Part shown: one piece after another, positions 15,443 to 24,705 of the stretch
Numbering within the stretch: position 1 is the first letter of the stretch
Layout: each line of letters begins with the position of its first letter
Assembly: GCF_026239675.1 (NCBI RefSeq)
Contig: NZ_JAPIVQ010000007.1
Coordinates: 124,001 to 188,000 of the forward strand
Direction: 5' to 3'
Source: Pedobacter sp. PLR
GTDB lineage: Bacteria > Bacteroidota > Bacteroidia > Sphingobacteriales > Sphingobacteriaceae
DNA: 64,000 nucleotides
Made by a program: the position numbers and the translations under genes
Notes under the pieces: model-generated
Told to the model about the DNA's origin: nothing
The model's database searches: none
What the model saw: the letters and a program-made list of their open reading frames with translations, nothing else

Positions 15443-18400
15443 ATGAAAATAACAGAAATTTCTATAAAGCGCCCAACACTCGTTATCGTGGTTTTTACCG
15501 CGCTAACGCTGATGGGGCTGTTGAGCTACTTTAGCCTGAGCTATGAATTATTACCAAAGTTCTCCAATAACGTAGTCTCTATTTCTACGGTATATCCAGG
15601 TGCTTCACCTAATGAGGTAGAGAATACCGTAACCAAGAAGATTGAAGATGCCGTCTCCTCTATGGAGAACATTAAGAAACTAAACGCGGTATCTTATGAG
15701 AGTTTATCCGTAGTGACCATCACCCTGAATGATAAAGCCAATGTGGATTTATCATTGAATGAGGCGCAACGTAAAGTAAACTCTATCCTTGCTGATTTAC
15801 CAACGGATGTAAAACAACCATCCCTGAATAAGTTCTCACTGGATGATTTACCGGTTATCACGATGTCAGCATCCGCCAAAATGGATGATGCAGCGTTCTA
15901 CGACTTAATCGATAAACGGATTGCCCCGATCCTTTCCAGGGTATCAGGTGTGGCGCAAGTCAACCTGGTTGGTGGTTCAGAACGTGAAATCGTTGTTGGA
16001 TTAAATGCCGCTAAAATTGAAGGCTACAACCTTTCTATTCCACAAATTCAACAAGCCATCCTGACTTCCAACCTCGACTTCCCTACCGGAAGTGTGAAAA
16101 CGGAAAACCAGGACGTGTTAATCCGTCTTTCCGGTAAATTTAAATCGGTTGATGAATTGAGAAACCTTGTGGTTGCAACCAGCAAAACCGGCGCACAGAT
16201 CAGATTGAGCGATGTGGCCGATGTTCAGGATGCACAAAAAGAGGTAGAAAAAATTGCACGTATTGACAGAAAAGGAGCGATTGCGATTCAGATCATTAAA
16301 CAATCTGATGCGAATGCGGTAGAAGTAAGTAAAGGCATGCACAAAATTGTGGAAACCCTTGAAAAAGACTACAAAGCAAACGAATTAAAAATCATCATTG
16401 CAAACGACAGTTCCATCTTTACATTAGAATCAGCTGATGCGGTAATCCACGATTTAATCATGGCAATTATCCTCGTAGCTTTCGTGATGTTGTTCTTCCT
16501 CCACAGTTTACGTAACGCGGCAATTGTAATGGTATCCATTCCAGCTTCCCTGATTGCTACATTTATCGGGATGAGCTTATTTGGCTATACCTTAAACTTA
16601 ATGTCACTACTTGGACTATCACTCGTGGTAGGTATCCTGGTGGATGATGCGATTGTGGTACTGGAAAACATCTACAGACACATGGAGATGGGTAAAAACC
16701 GTGTTCGTGCAGCTTATGATGCAACCGCCGAAATTGGCTTTACCGTAGTTTCCATTACTTTGGTAATTGTGGTGGTGTTCTTCCCGATTGCTGTCAGTTC
16801 AGGATTGGTTTCTAATATCCTGCGTCAGTTCTGTGTGGTGGTAATTATCGCAACCTTATTATCATTAGTCACTTCATTTACTATCGTTCCCTTATTATCA
16901 TCACGTTTCGGTAAACTGGAAAAAATTGAAGGTAAAAATGCTTTCGGACGTTTCATTCTCTGGTTCGAGAAACAACTACATAAATTTACCGTTTGGGTAA
17001 CTAGTATCTTAGAATGGACTTTGCGTCATAAAGCCATCACCATTATCGGTGTATTTATGCTCCTATTGAGTTCATGTGGATTAACGATCGGTGGTTTCAT
17101 CGGTACAGAGTTCTTCCCTAAGAGTGATAAAGGAGAGTTTTTAGTACAGATTGAGCTTCCTAAAGATGCTTCTCTGGAAAAAACAAACCAGTTCACACAA
17201 AGTGCAGAAGCGTTCTTAGCGAAGAAACCGGAGATCACACAAATGATTACTACCGTTGGACAATCCAGTGGTGATATGGGTGCTTCTCAGGCTACCGCTT
17301 ACAAGTCTGAGATCAACGTAAAATTAGTAGAACGCAAGGACCGTGCAGATGCATCCGATATTTATGCCACGAAAGTAAGTCGTGAGTTGTCGAAATTCCT
17401 GGTTGGTGCGAAAGTAAAAACAGTACCGATCAGTATTTTAGGTATTGCTGAAAATGCACCGATTGACCTGGTAGTCATGGGCTCCGATCTGGATAGCGCC
17501 ATGAAATACGCAGAAGGTGCAATGGAAGTCTTAAGAGGCATCCCGGGTTCAGCAGAGGTAAAATTATCTGTAGAAAAAGGTAGCCCGGAAATCAATGTTC
17601 AGGTAGACCGTGATAAGATGGCTGCTTTAGGATTGACCCTGCAAACTGTCGGTATGACCATGCAAACTGCATTTAGTGGAAATACAGACGGTAAATACCG
17701 TAAAGGTGAATACGAATACGACATCAACATCCAGTTCCAAAGCTTTAACCGTCGTAACATCGACGATGTAAGAAACCTGACTTTTATCAACGACAAAGGT
17801 GAAAAAGTGAAACTGATTCAGTTCGCCGACATCAAAGAGGGTTCAGGCCCAAGTCAGCTGGAACGTAGAGATAAGAGTACTTCTGTTTCTGTAAAAGCAC
17901 AGTCTATCGGTAGGCCAACAGGTACCATCGTAACAGAACTACAGAATAAACTGATTGAACTCGAAAACAATGGCAAACTGAAAAAACCAGTTGGCGTAAG
18001 TTATGTATGGGGTGGTGACCAGGAAAACCAAAGTGAAGGTTTCGGTACTTTAGGTATCGCAATGATGGCTTCTGTTATTTTAGTATACCTGATTATGGTA
18101 GCCTTATACGACAGTTTTGTTTATCCTTTAGTGGTGATGTTCTCGATTCCTTTATCGGTAATCGGTGCCTTACTAGCCTTAGCTATAACCAACAACTCAT
18201 TAGGTATCTTTACGATCTTAGGATTGATCATGCTGATCGGTCTGGTAGCGAAAAATGCGATCATCCTGGTCGATTTTACGAACCAGATGAAAGCAGAAGG
18301 TAAATCGACTCATGAAGCGCTTATTCTAGCCAACCATGCACGTTTACGTCCGATCCTGATGACCACGATTGCCATGGTAATCGGTATGCTTCCTATTGCA

Positions 18401-18634
18401 TTGGCCAGTGGTGCCGGTGCGGAATGGAAAAACGGTCTGGCATGGGTAATTGTAGGTGGACTAACCAGTTCCCTGTTCCTGACGCTAATCGTAGTACCGG
18501 TAATGTATCAGATCTTTGATAATATCTTAACCAGATTTGGCTTCAACAAAAAAGGCAAGTCAATGGAAGAGCTGATTGCAGAACCATACGACCATAAAGA
18601 TGTAAAAGAATACGACCTGGACGGTAAACACTAA
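15443..18634 (+). CDS. RND-family efflux pump (AcrB/HAE1-like)
   Basis: 1063 residues with the RND plan: helix 1, large periplasmic loop, helices 2-7, second loop, helices 8-12. The proton-relay aspartates in helix 4 are present as Asp401-Asp402 (VGILVDDAIVVLEN). The GLVAKNAIILVDF stretch near residue 940 is the matching repeat motif. It should export hydrophobic or amphiphilic compounds using the proton gradient, as a trimer with the adaptor and channel encoded just upstream. The gap to the adaptor gene is 38 bases. A clear terminator follows the stop. The upstream TetR genes suggest induction by substrate. Confidence 0.94.
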   Translation: MKITEISIKRPTLVIVVFTALTLMGLLSYFSLSYELLPKFSNNVVSISTVYPGASPNEVENTVTKKIEDAVSSMENIKKLNAVSYESLSVVTITLNDKANVDLSLNEAQRKVNSILADLPTDVKQPSLNKFSLDDLPVITMSASAKMDDAAFYDLIDKRIAPILSRVSGVAQVNLVGGSEREIVVGLNAAKIEGYNLSIPQIQQAILTSNLDFPTGSVKTENQDVLIRLSGKFKSVDELRNLVVATSKTGAQIRLSDVADVQDAQKEVEKIARIDRKGAIAIQIIKQSDANAVEVSKGMHKIVETLEKDYKANELKIIIANDSSIFTLESADAVIHDLIMAIILVAFVMLFFLHSLRNAAIVMVSIPASLIATFIGMSLFGYTLNLMSLLGLSLVVGILVDDAIVVLENIYRHMEMGKNRVRAAYDATAEIGFTVVSITLVIVVVFFPIAVSSGLVSNILRQFCVVVIIATLLSLVTSFTIVPLLSSRFGKLEKIEGKNAFGRFILWFEKQLHKFTVWVTSILEWTLRHKAITIIGVFMLLLSSCGLTIGGFIGTEFFPKSDKGEFLVQIELPKDASLEKTNQFTQSAEAFLAKKPEITQMITTVGQSSGDMGASQATAYKSEINVKLVERKDRADASDIYATKVSRELSKFLVGAKVKTVPISILGIAENAPIDLVVMGSDLDSAMKYAEGAMEVLRGIPGSAEVKLSVEKGSPEINVQVDRDKMAALGLTLQTVGMTMQTAFSGNTDGKYRKGEYEYDINIQFQSFNRRNIDDVRNLTFINDKGEKVKLIQFADIKEGSGPSQLERRDKSTSVSVKAQSIGRPTGTIVTELQNKLIELENNGKLKKPVGVSYVWGGDQENQSEGFGTLGIAMMASVILVYLIMVALYDSFVYPLVVMFSIPLSVIGALLALAITNNSLGIFTILGLIMLIGLVAKNAIILVDFTNQMKAEGKSTHEALILANHARLRPILMTTIAMVIGMLPIALASGAGAEWKNGLAWVIVGGLTSSLFLTLIVVPVMYQIFDNILTRFGFNKKGKSMEELIAEPYDHKDVKEYDLDGKH

Positions 18635-18652
18635 ACCAGCCAGCTCATAAAA

Positions 18653-18687
18653 AAGAGGAATTTGCAAATGCAGATTCCTCTTTTTTT
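18653..18687 (+). terminator. Terminator of the TolC-MFP-RND operon
   Basis: AAGAGGAAT pairs with ATTCCTCTT around a 12-base loop and is followed by a T-run. It is convergent with lpdA. Confidence 0.8.
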
Positions 18688-18742
18688 GTAAACAAAGAAA
18701 CCCCACATTGCTGTGAGGTTTCTCCTTTATCAAAACAATACC

Positions 18743-20149
18743 TTAAATATGTATCGCTCTGTTTTCAGTTGCAGCCATAGCTGCTTCTTTTAATGCTTCT
18801 GTATAAGTTGGGTGCGCATGGCAAATTCTCGCGATGTCTTCTGCTGAAGCACGGAATTCCATTGCTACCACCGCCTCAGCGATCATATCTGCTGCACGTG
18901 GACCAATCATGTGTACACCTAAGATTTCATCAGTAGCAGCATCTGCCAATACTTTCACGAAACCATCGGTATCCATACTTGCTTTTGCACGTCCACTAGC
19001 TTTGAAAGGGAATGAACCTGCTTTATAAGCCGTACCTTTTTCTTTCAGTTGCTCTTCAGTAAAACCTACTGATGCTACTTCCGGCCAGGTATATACTACA
19101 CCTGGAATCAGGTTATAGTTGATGTGTGGTTTTTGTCCGGCTAAAGTTTCCGCAACATAAATACCTTCATCTTCTGCTTTATGGGCAAGCATTGCACCTG
19201 TAATCACGTCACCAATTGCATAAACACCAGGAACCGAAGTTTCTAAATGATTATTTACAGGGATCTTGTTGCCACGATCTTCTGTTTTGATGCCAATATT
19301 TTCTAATCCTAATCCTTCAGTATAAGCCGTACGACCTACTGCAACGATACAGTAATCAGCCTCAAGGCTAACTACAACACCTTTTGCGTTTTCAGCAGTA
19401 ACCGTAACACGTTTACCTTTAGCAGTTGCACCAGTTACTTTATGACCCATAAAGAACTCCATGCCTAAAGATTTTTTCAATACACGTTGCAATTCTTTTC
19501 CTAAACCAGCATCCATTGTTCCAATGATTGACGGCATGAATTCAACTACAGATACTTTAGTACCTAAACGTGCGTAAACAGAACCCAATTCTAATCCGAT
19601 TACACCACCACCAATTACGACCATTTCTTTCGGTACTTCTTTGATGTTCAATGCTTCTGTTGAAGTAATGATTCTCTTTTTATCAATCGGTAAAAATGGA
19701 AGTGCTGTTGGTTTAGAACCTGAAGCGATGATCACATTTTTAGCCGTAATTGTTTCTGTACTTCCGTCTTCTTTAGTGATTTTAATCGTGTTCTTGTCAA
19801 CGAAAGAACCTAATCCCTGGAAAGAATCAATTTTATTTTTTTTGAAGAGGTATTGAATTCCGGCAGTATTCTGAGCCACTACATCATCCTTACGAGCGAT
19901 CATTTGTGGCATATCCACTTTCAGATCTTTAAGGTTAATTCCATGAGTCTGGAAAGTATGTGCAGCATTGTGAAAATGCTCTGAAGAGTCTAACAATGCC
20001 TTTGAAGGAATACAACCTACGTTCAAGCAGGTTCCCCCAAAAGTTTTATATTTTTCTATCACTGCCGTTTTTAAGCCAAGTTGAGCACATCTGATTGCGC
20101 CAACATAACCGCCCGGGCCGGAGCCAATAACAACTACATCGTATTGCAT
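18743..20149 (-). CDS. lpdA: Dihydrolipoyl dehydrogenase (E3)
   Basis: 468 residues. FAD-binding GSGPGGYVGAIRCAQLG opens the protein, and the redox-active disulfide is Cys41-Cys46 in GGTCLNVGCIPSK. The NAD-binding GGGVIGLELGSVYARLG lies near 180. The dimer-interface catalytic pair is His446 and Glu451 in HAHPTYTEAL. The enzyme reoxidises dihydrolipoamide on E2 subunits of 2-oxoacid dehydrogenases and on glycine cleavage H protein, passing electrons to NAD+. The window also encodes the E1 and E2 of 2-oxoglutarate dehydrogenase at 32810-36842, its natural partner, though the genes are not linked. It is a single-gene transcript with a -7 box 23-30 bases upstream. Confidence 0.96.
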   Translation of the reverse strand: MQYDVVVIGSGPGGYVGAIRCAQLGLKTAVIEKYKTFGGTCLNVGCIPSKALLDSSEHFHNAAHTFQTHGINLKDLKVDMPQMIARKDDVVAQNTAGIQYLFKKNKIDSFQGLGSFVDKNTIKITKEDGSTETITAKNVIIASGSKPTALPFLPIDKKRIITSTEALNIKEVPKEMVVIGGGVIGLELGSVYARLGTKVSVVEFMPSIIGTMDAGLGKELQRVLKKSLGMEFFMGHKVTGATAKGKRVTVTAENAKGVVVSLEADYCIVAVGRTAYTEGLGLENIGIKTEDRGNKIPVNNHLETSVPGVYAIGDVITGAMLAHKAEDEGIYVAETLAGQKPHINYNLIPGVVYTWPEVASVGFTEEQLKEKGTAYKAGSFPFKASGRAKASMDTDGFVKVLADAATDEILGVHMIGPRAADMIAEAVVAMEFRASAEDIARICHAHPTYTEALKEAAMAATENRAIHI

Positions 20150-20171
20150 ATTAAGGTTTTTTTTTGTGGAA

Positions 20172-20179
20172 CAAAGTTA
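20172..20179 (-). promoter_or_regulatory. -7 box of lpdA
   Basis: TAACTTTG on the minus strand matches TAnnTTTG, 22 bases before the start codon. Confidence 0.5.
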
Positions 20180-20298
20180 ATAAACCTATCCTAATAATCC
20201 CCCTAAAAGCAATTCTTTCCTCATCTTTAATGTTACATACTCAAAAATGAAGTGACGATTTCTGTATATTTAAGCTTCCATAAAAAACAAGACCCAAC

Positions 20299-22176
20299 AT
20301 GACCCGCTTTAAATTTTCATGGCTGGCCGTCCTGCTGCTTTTCACAGGCACCTCCGGCTTCGCACAGCTGTCTGATTCCGCGTATGTACGCCAGAATTAC
20401 ACAAAAATAGAACGCAATATCGCAATGCGCGACGGCATTAAATTATTTACTGCCATTTATATCCCGAAGGATAAAAAGAACAAATACCCCTTCATGATCA
20501 ACAGGACTCCTTATACGGTTTCCCCTTACGGTGAAGATAAATTCAAAACCACGCTTGGCCCCTCTCCGCTATTTCTTAGAGAAGGCTTTATTTTCGTGTA
20601 CCAGGATGTCCGCGGAAAATGGATGAGCGAAGGCGAATTTGTTGATGTAAGGCCACATAACGGTCAAAAGAAAGGAAGGAAAGATATCGATGAGAGTTCT
20701 GATACTTATGACACCATCGAATGGCTGCTTAAAAACATCCCTGACAACAACGGCAAAGCCGGAATCTATGGCACCTCCTACCCGGGATTTTACTCCTCGG
20801 CAGCATTGCCAGGTGCACATAAAGCACTAAAAGCAGTATCGCCACAAGCACCGGTTACCGACTGGTTTTTGGGTGATGACTTTCACCACAACGGCGCTTT
20901 TATGCTGGCAGATGCCTTTAGCTTTTACTCCTCTTTTGGCGTACCCAGACCAAAACCCATCACCCCGGATAAAGGACCTAAACCTTTCCATTATGGAATC
21001 ACCGACAATTACCGCTTTTACCTGGATTTAGGGGCGTTAAAAAATGTGAAAGAAAAATACTTCGCTGATAGCATTCAGTTCTGGAACGACCTGATGGCAC
21101 ATGGTAACTATGATGAGTTCTGGAAGAACAGGAACATCAGACCACATTTAAAAGGCGTAAAACCAGCAGTACTCGTGGTTGGCGGATTCTTTGATGCCGA
21201 AGATGCTTATGGTGCATTACATACTTATAAAGCAATTGAAGATCAAAACCCGGGGGCAAAAAATAACCTTGTCATGGGCCCATGGTTCCATGGCGGATGG
21301 TCAAGAAGTACCGGCGAAAGCTTCGGCGACATCAACTTCGGACAAGCAACCAGTACCTCGTACCAGAAAAACCTGGAATTCCCTTTCTTTATGCAATACC
21401 TGAAAAATTCAGCCGATGCTAAACTTGCAGAAGCCAATATCTTCGTAACCGGTAGTAATGAATGGAAAGGTTTTGAAACCTGGCCACCAAAAAACACAGA
21501 AACAAAAAACCTTTACTTCCAGCCGGAAGGAAAATTGAGTTTCGAAAAACCAAACGCTAAAGAGAGCTTTAACCAATATGAAAGCGATCCTAATGCACCA
21601 GTTCCTTATCAGGATGGCGTACAAGCGAGAAGAACCAGAGAATACATGATCGATGACCAGCGCTTTGCTGCCCGCCGACCGGATGTACAGGTTTTTCAAA
21701 CCGCAGTATTGACGGAAGATATGACCATGGCAGGCCCGTTAATGGCAAATCTGGTGGTTTCTACCACCGGAACCGACGCAGATTATGTAGTCAAACTGAT
21801 CGATGTATACCCTGAGGATGCCGTTGCAATGGAGCCAAACCCTAAAAACATCATCATGGGTGGCTATCAAATGCTGGTACGCGGCGAAGTGATGCGCGGG
21901 AAATTCAGAAACAGTTTTGAGAATCCTGAACCATTTACACCCGGACAAATCACCAAAGTAAACTACAGCATTCCTGATGTGGCGCATACCTTCAAAAAAG
22001 GCCACCGCATCATGATCCAGGTTCAAAACTCCTGGTTCCCATTGGTAGACAGAAACCCGCAGATATTTACAGACATCTACCATGCGGCAGACAGTGATTT
22101 TAAAAAAGCAACACACCGCATTTACCACGATACCAATAATGCCTCAGCGATATCAGTAACCCTGTTAAAGCCTTAA
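20299..22176 (+). CDS. CocE/NonD-family secreted hydrolase 2
   Basis: 625 residues with a signal peptide ending at GFAQ (residue 23). The CocE/NonD fold is clear. MRDGIKLFTAIYIPKDKK begins the domain, VYQDVRGKWMSEGEF is the family block, and GTSYPGF holds the nucleophile Ser160. GGFFDAEDAYG supplies the acid and MGPWFHGGW the histidine. A C-terminal jelly roll ends the protein with the common block FKKGHRIMIQVQNSWFP. It resembles secreted glutaryl-7-ACA acylase and alpha-amino-acid ester hydrolase relatives. Its physiological substrate is probably a peptide or amide. The M1 aminopeptidase starts 7 bases after its stop, so the two are co-transcribed and may process peptides together in the periplasm. 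Confidence 0.9.
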   Translation: MTRFKFSWLAVLLLFTGTSGFAQLSDSAYVRQNYTKIERNIAMRDGIKLFTAIYIPKDKKNKYPFMINRTPYTVSPYGEDKFKTTLGPSPLFLREGFIFVYQDVRGKWMSEGEFVDVRPHNGQKKGRKDIDESSDTYDTIEWLLKNIPDNNGKAGIYGTSYPGFYSSAALPGAHKALKAVSPQAPVTDWFLGDDFHHNGAFMLADAFSFYSSFGVPRPKPITPDKGPKPFHYGITDNYRFYLDLGALKNVKEKYFADSIQFWNDLMAHGNYDEFWKNRNIRPHLKGVKPAVLVVGGFFDAEDAYGALHTYKAIEDQNPGAKNNLVMGPWFHGGWSRSTGESFGDINFGQATSTSYQKNLEFPFFMQYLKNSADAKLAEANIFVTGSNEWKGFETWPPKNTETKNLYFQPEGKLSFEKPNAKESFNQYESDPNAPVPYQDGVQARRTREYMIDDQRFAARRPDVQVFQTAVLTEDMTMAGPLMANLVVSTTGTDADYVVKLIDVYPEDAVAMEPNPKNIIMGGYQMLVRGEVMRGKFRNSFENPEPFTPGQITKVNYSIPDVAHTFKKGHRIMIQVQNSWFPLVDRNPQIFTDIYHAADSDFKKATHRIYHDTNNASAISVTLLKP

Positions 22177-22183
22177 TTTAAAA

Positions 22184-23842
22184 ATGAAAAAGATTTTATA
22201 CCTATTCCTGACCTTAGCCAGCATCAGCCAGCTGGCTAAGGCACAGTTGATGAAGCCGAAGCCCGCGTTTAGTCGCGCAGATACCCTTAGAGGCACTTTA
22301 AGTCCCTTGCGCAGTTGTTACGATATCAATTACTACCACCTCGATGTGAAAGTCGACATTGACCAGAAGGCCATCAGCGGCAGCAATGAATTCCGCTTTA
22401 CCGCCACTCAGAATTTCAATAAGCTACAATTCGACCTGTTTGCCAACCTGAAAGTAGAAAAGGTAATCTACAAAAACCAGGAACTTCCTTTCACAAGGGA
22501 ATTCAATGCCGTATTTGTAACCTTCCCTACAATCATAAAAAAAGGCAGTAAAGAAAGCTTCACCGTTTTTTACTCGGGAAATCCGATCATTGCCAAAACA
22601 CCACCATGGGATGGCGGCTTTATTTTCAGTAAAGACAAATCGGGCAATCCATGGGTATCTATGGCCTGTCAGGGATTGGGTGCCAGCAGCTGGTGGCCAA
22701 CAAAAGACCATCAAAGTGATGAAGTAGACAGCATGATGATCAGTATCAGTGTGCCTAAAGGACTTCAGGACGTTTCCAACGGACGCTTAAGAAACATCGT
22801 GGAAAAACCTGATGGCTATACGCAATACAACTGGTTTGTCAGCAACCCGATCAACAACTATAACGTAGCCTTGTATATTGGGAAATATGCACACTGGACC
22901 GATGAGTTTCCAGGTGAAAAAGGAAAACTCGATATCGATTACTGGTCTTTAAAAGAAGACAGCACCAGGGCACGTCCACACTGGGATGCCGATGTAAAAC
23001 CGATGCTCAAGTCATTTGAACACTGGTTTGGCCCCTATCCATTCTATGAAGACGGTTATAAACTGGTTCAGGCACCACACCTTGGTATGGAGCACCAGAG
23101 CGCAGTTGCTTATGGCAACCAGTTTAAAAAAGGCTATTTAGGCCGGGACCTTTCCGGTTCAGGCTATGGCATGAAATTCGATTTCATTACCATCCATGAA
23201 AGCGGGCATGAGTGGTTTGGAAACAATATCACCGCCAAAGATATTGCTGATATGTGGATCCATGAAAGCTTTACCAACTATTCTGAGACCTTGTTTACCG
23301 AATCTACACAAGGAAAAGAAGCAAGTAGCGCCTATGTCATCGGAATCAGAAAGGCCATTGCCAACGATATACCAATCATAGGTACCTATGGTGTCAACCA
23401 TGAAGGTTCCGGAGATATGTATTATAAAGGTGCCAATATGGTACATACCATCAGACAACTGATCAACGATGACGAAAAGTTCAGAGGCATCCTGAGAGGG
23501 ATGAACAAAACCTTTTACCATAAAACCGTTACTACCGAAGAAATAGAAAACTATATCGCCAAACAAAGTGGGTTAAAGCTCAGCAAAGTATTCGATCAGT
23601 ATTTGAGAACCACAATGGTTCCGGTACTGGAATATAAAATCGAGGGAAACAAACTGACTTACCGCTGGACGGAAACCGTAAAAGGGTTTGATATGCCGGT
23701 AAAAGTAAGCTTGAAACCCGGCGAATTCTCCCTGATTTACCCGACCACAAAATGGAAAACCATCATTTTAAAAGATGGAATAACTCCGGATAATTTCCAG
23801 GCAGATCCTAACTTTTATATAAAAACTAAAAATATATTATAA
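22184..23842 (+). CDS. M1-family metallopeptidase
   Basis: 552 residues with a signal peptide ending at KAQ (residue 21). The zinc site is HESGH (His338, Glu339, His342), with Glu361 in WIHESFTNY 19 residues later. The exopeptidase loop, GxMEN in many members, is GMEHQ at 301-305, a common Bacteroidota form. The protein is shorter than ERAP/PepN enzymes and lacks the long C-terminal helical domain. A role in periplasmic removal of N-terminal residues from peptides is expected. It follows the CocE-family hydrolase by 7 bases and precedes the DUF2807 protein by 62 bases. Confidence 0.92.
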   Translation: MKKILYLFLTLASISQLAKAQLMKPKPAFSRADTLRGTLSPLRSCYDINYYHLDVKVDIDQKAISGSNEFRFTATQNFNKLQFDLFANLKVEKVIYKNQELPFTREFNAVFVTFPTIIKKGSKESFTVFYSGNPIIAKTPPWDGGFIFSKDKSGNPWVSMACQGLGASSWWPTKDHQSDEVDSMMISISVPKGLQDVSNGRLRNIVEKPDGYTQYNWFVSNPINNYNVALYIGKYAHWTDEFPGEKGKLDIDYWSLKEDSTRARPHWDADVKPMLKSFEHWFGPYPFYEDGYKLVQAPHLGMEHQSAVAYGNQFKKGYLGRDLSGSGYGMKFDFITIHESGHEWFGNNITAKDIADMWIHESFTNYSETLFTESTQGKEASSAYVIGIRKAIANDIPIIGTYGVNHEGSGDMYYKGANMVHTIRQLINDDEKFRGILRGMNKTFYHKTVTTEEIENYIAKQSGLKLSKVFDQYLRTTMVPVLEYKIEGNKLTYRWTETVKGFDMPVKVSLKPGEFSLIYPTTKWKTIILKDGITPDNFQADPNFYIKTKNIL

Positions 23843-23904
23843 ATATTCACAAAACACTGCAACAAAAGGGAATAGCGCTGCGTCTTATAGAAAACCGAAA
23901 CAAT

Positions 23905-24639
23905 ATGAAAAAATTAAGTTTACTATTATCATTTGCATTATTAAGCCTTGGATTATACAGCCAGGCTAATGCAGCTATAAGAATCAGCGCTACCCATCTT
24001 TTGGATGAAGAAAGAAAAGTGAGCAACTTCACAGGAATAGCCGTTGGCGGCTCCCTTAAGGTATATGTAAAACTTGGAAACACGGAAAGCTTAAGGCTGG
24101 AAGGCGACCAGGAAGCCATAGACCAGCTGATTACAGAAGTGAAAGATGGAACCTTATCCATCAGGCCTAAAAAATCAGAATGGAAACAATGGTTCAAGAA
24201 ATATGGCAATACCAAAGTGACGGCTTACATCACCGCTAAAAAGCTAACCAGCCTGGCGATGTCGGGATCAGGAAGTATTGAAGTGGAACAAACTATAAAT
24301 ACCAGTTCATTAGATGTGGCACTTAGTGGCTCCGGAAATATTAAAGCCAGCGTGAATGCCCAGAATTTTGAAGCTGCCATTAGTGGTTCCGGCGGTATGA
24401 ACATCAGCGGAAAAGCAAAAAAAGCGGAAATAGCTGTTAGTGGATCCGGAGGATTTTCCGGCAGAGCATTCTCAGCAGAGGATGTTGATGCACATGTTAG
24501 CGGTTCGGGATCAGTCCACATTGATGTACAAAAAAGCCTGGATGCAGCCACCAGTGGTTCTGGCAGCGTAAACTACACCGGAAATCCAACAGTAACCAAA
24601 ACAGCATCTGGTTCCGGAAGAGTAAGAAAATCGGATTAG
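23905..24639 (+). CDS. DUF2807 (head GIN domain) secreted beta-helix protein
   Basis: 244 residues with a signal peptide ending near SQANA (residue 25). FTGIAVGGSLKVYVKLG is the typical opening of the head GIN domain. The second half is a run of seven SGSG motifs about 20 residues apart (MSGSGSIEV, LSGSGNIKA, ISGSGGMNI, VSGSGGFSG, VSGSGSVHI, TSGSGSVNY, ASGSGRV), one per coil of a predicted parallel beta-helix. These proteins are exported and their function is unknown; adhesion has been suggested for the family. It may be read from the same transcript as the upstream peptidase genes. A shared terminator follows. Confidence 0.85.
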   Translation: MKKLSLLLSFALLSLGLYSQANAAIRISATHLLDEERKVSNFTGIAVGGSLKVYVKLGNTESLRLEGDQEAIDQLITEVKDGTLSIRPKKSEWKQWFKKYGNTKVTAYITAKKLTSLAMSGSGSIEVEQTINTSSLDVALSGSGNIKASVNAQNFEAAISGSGGMNISGKAKKAEIAVSGSGGFSGRAFSAEDVDAHVSGSGSVHIDVQKSLDAATSGSGSVNYTGNPTVTKTASGSGRVRKSD

Positions 24640-24652
24640 AAACTTCCTGGAT

Positions 24653-24691
24653 AAAAAAAGCCCCGTGTCTCAATTTAGACACGGGGCTTTT
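24653..24691. terminator. Bidirectional terminator between DUF2807 and susD
   Basis: AAGCCCCGTGTCT and AGACACGGGGCTT form a perfect 13-bp stem with A/T runs on both sides, serving both convergent genes. Confidence 0.85.
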
Positions 24692-24705
24692 CTATGGACT
24701 TTCTA

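Noticed and set aside
24258..24630. Repetitive SGSG-coding DNA as a CRISPR array or tandem repeat element
   Set aside because: The repeats lie in frame in a protein gene, vary at the DNA level and have no spacers.
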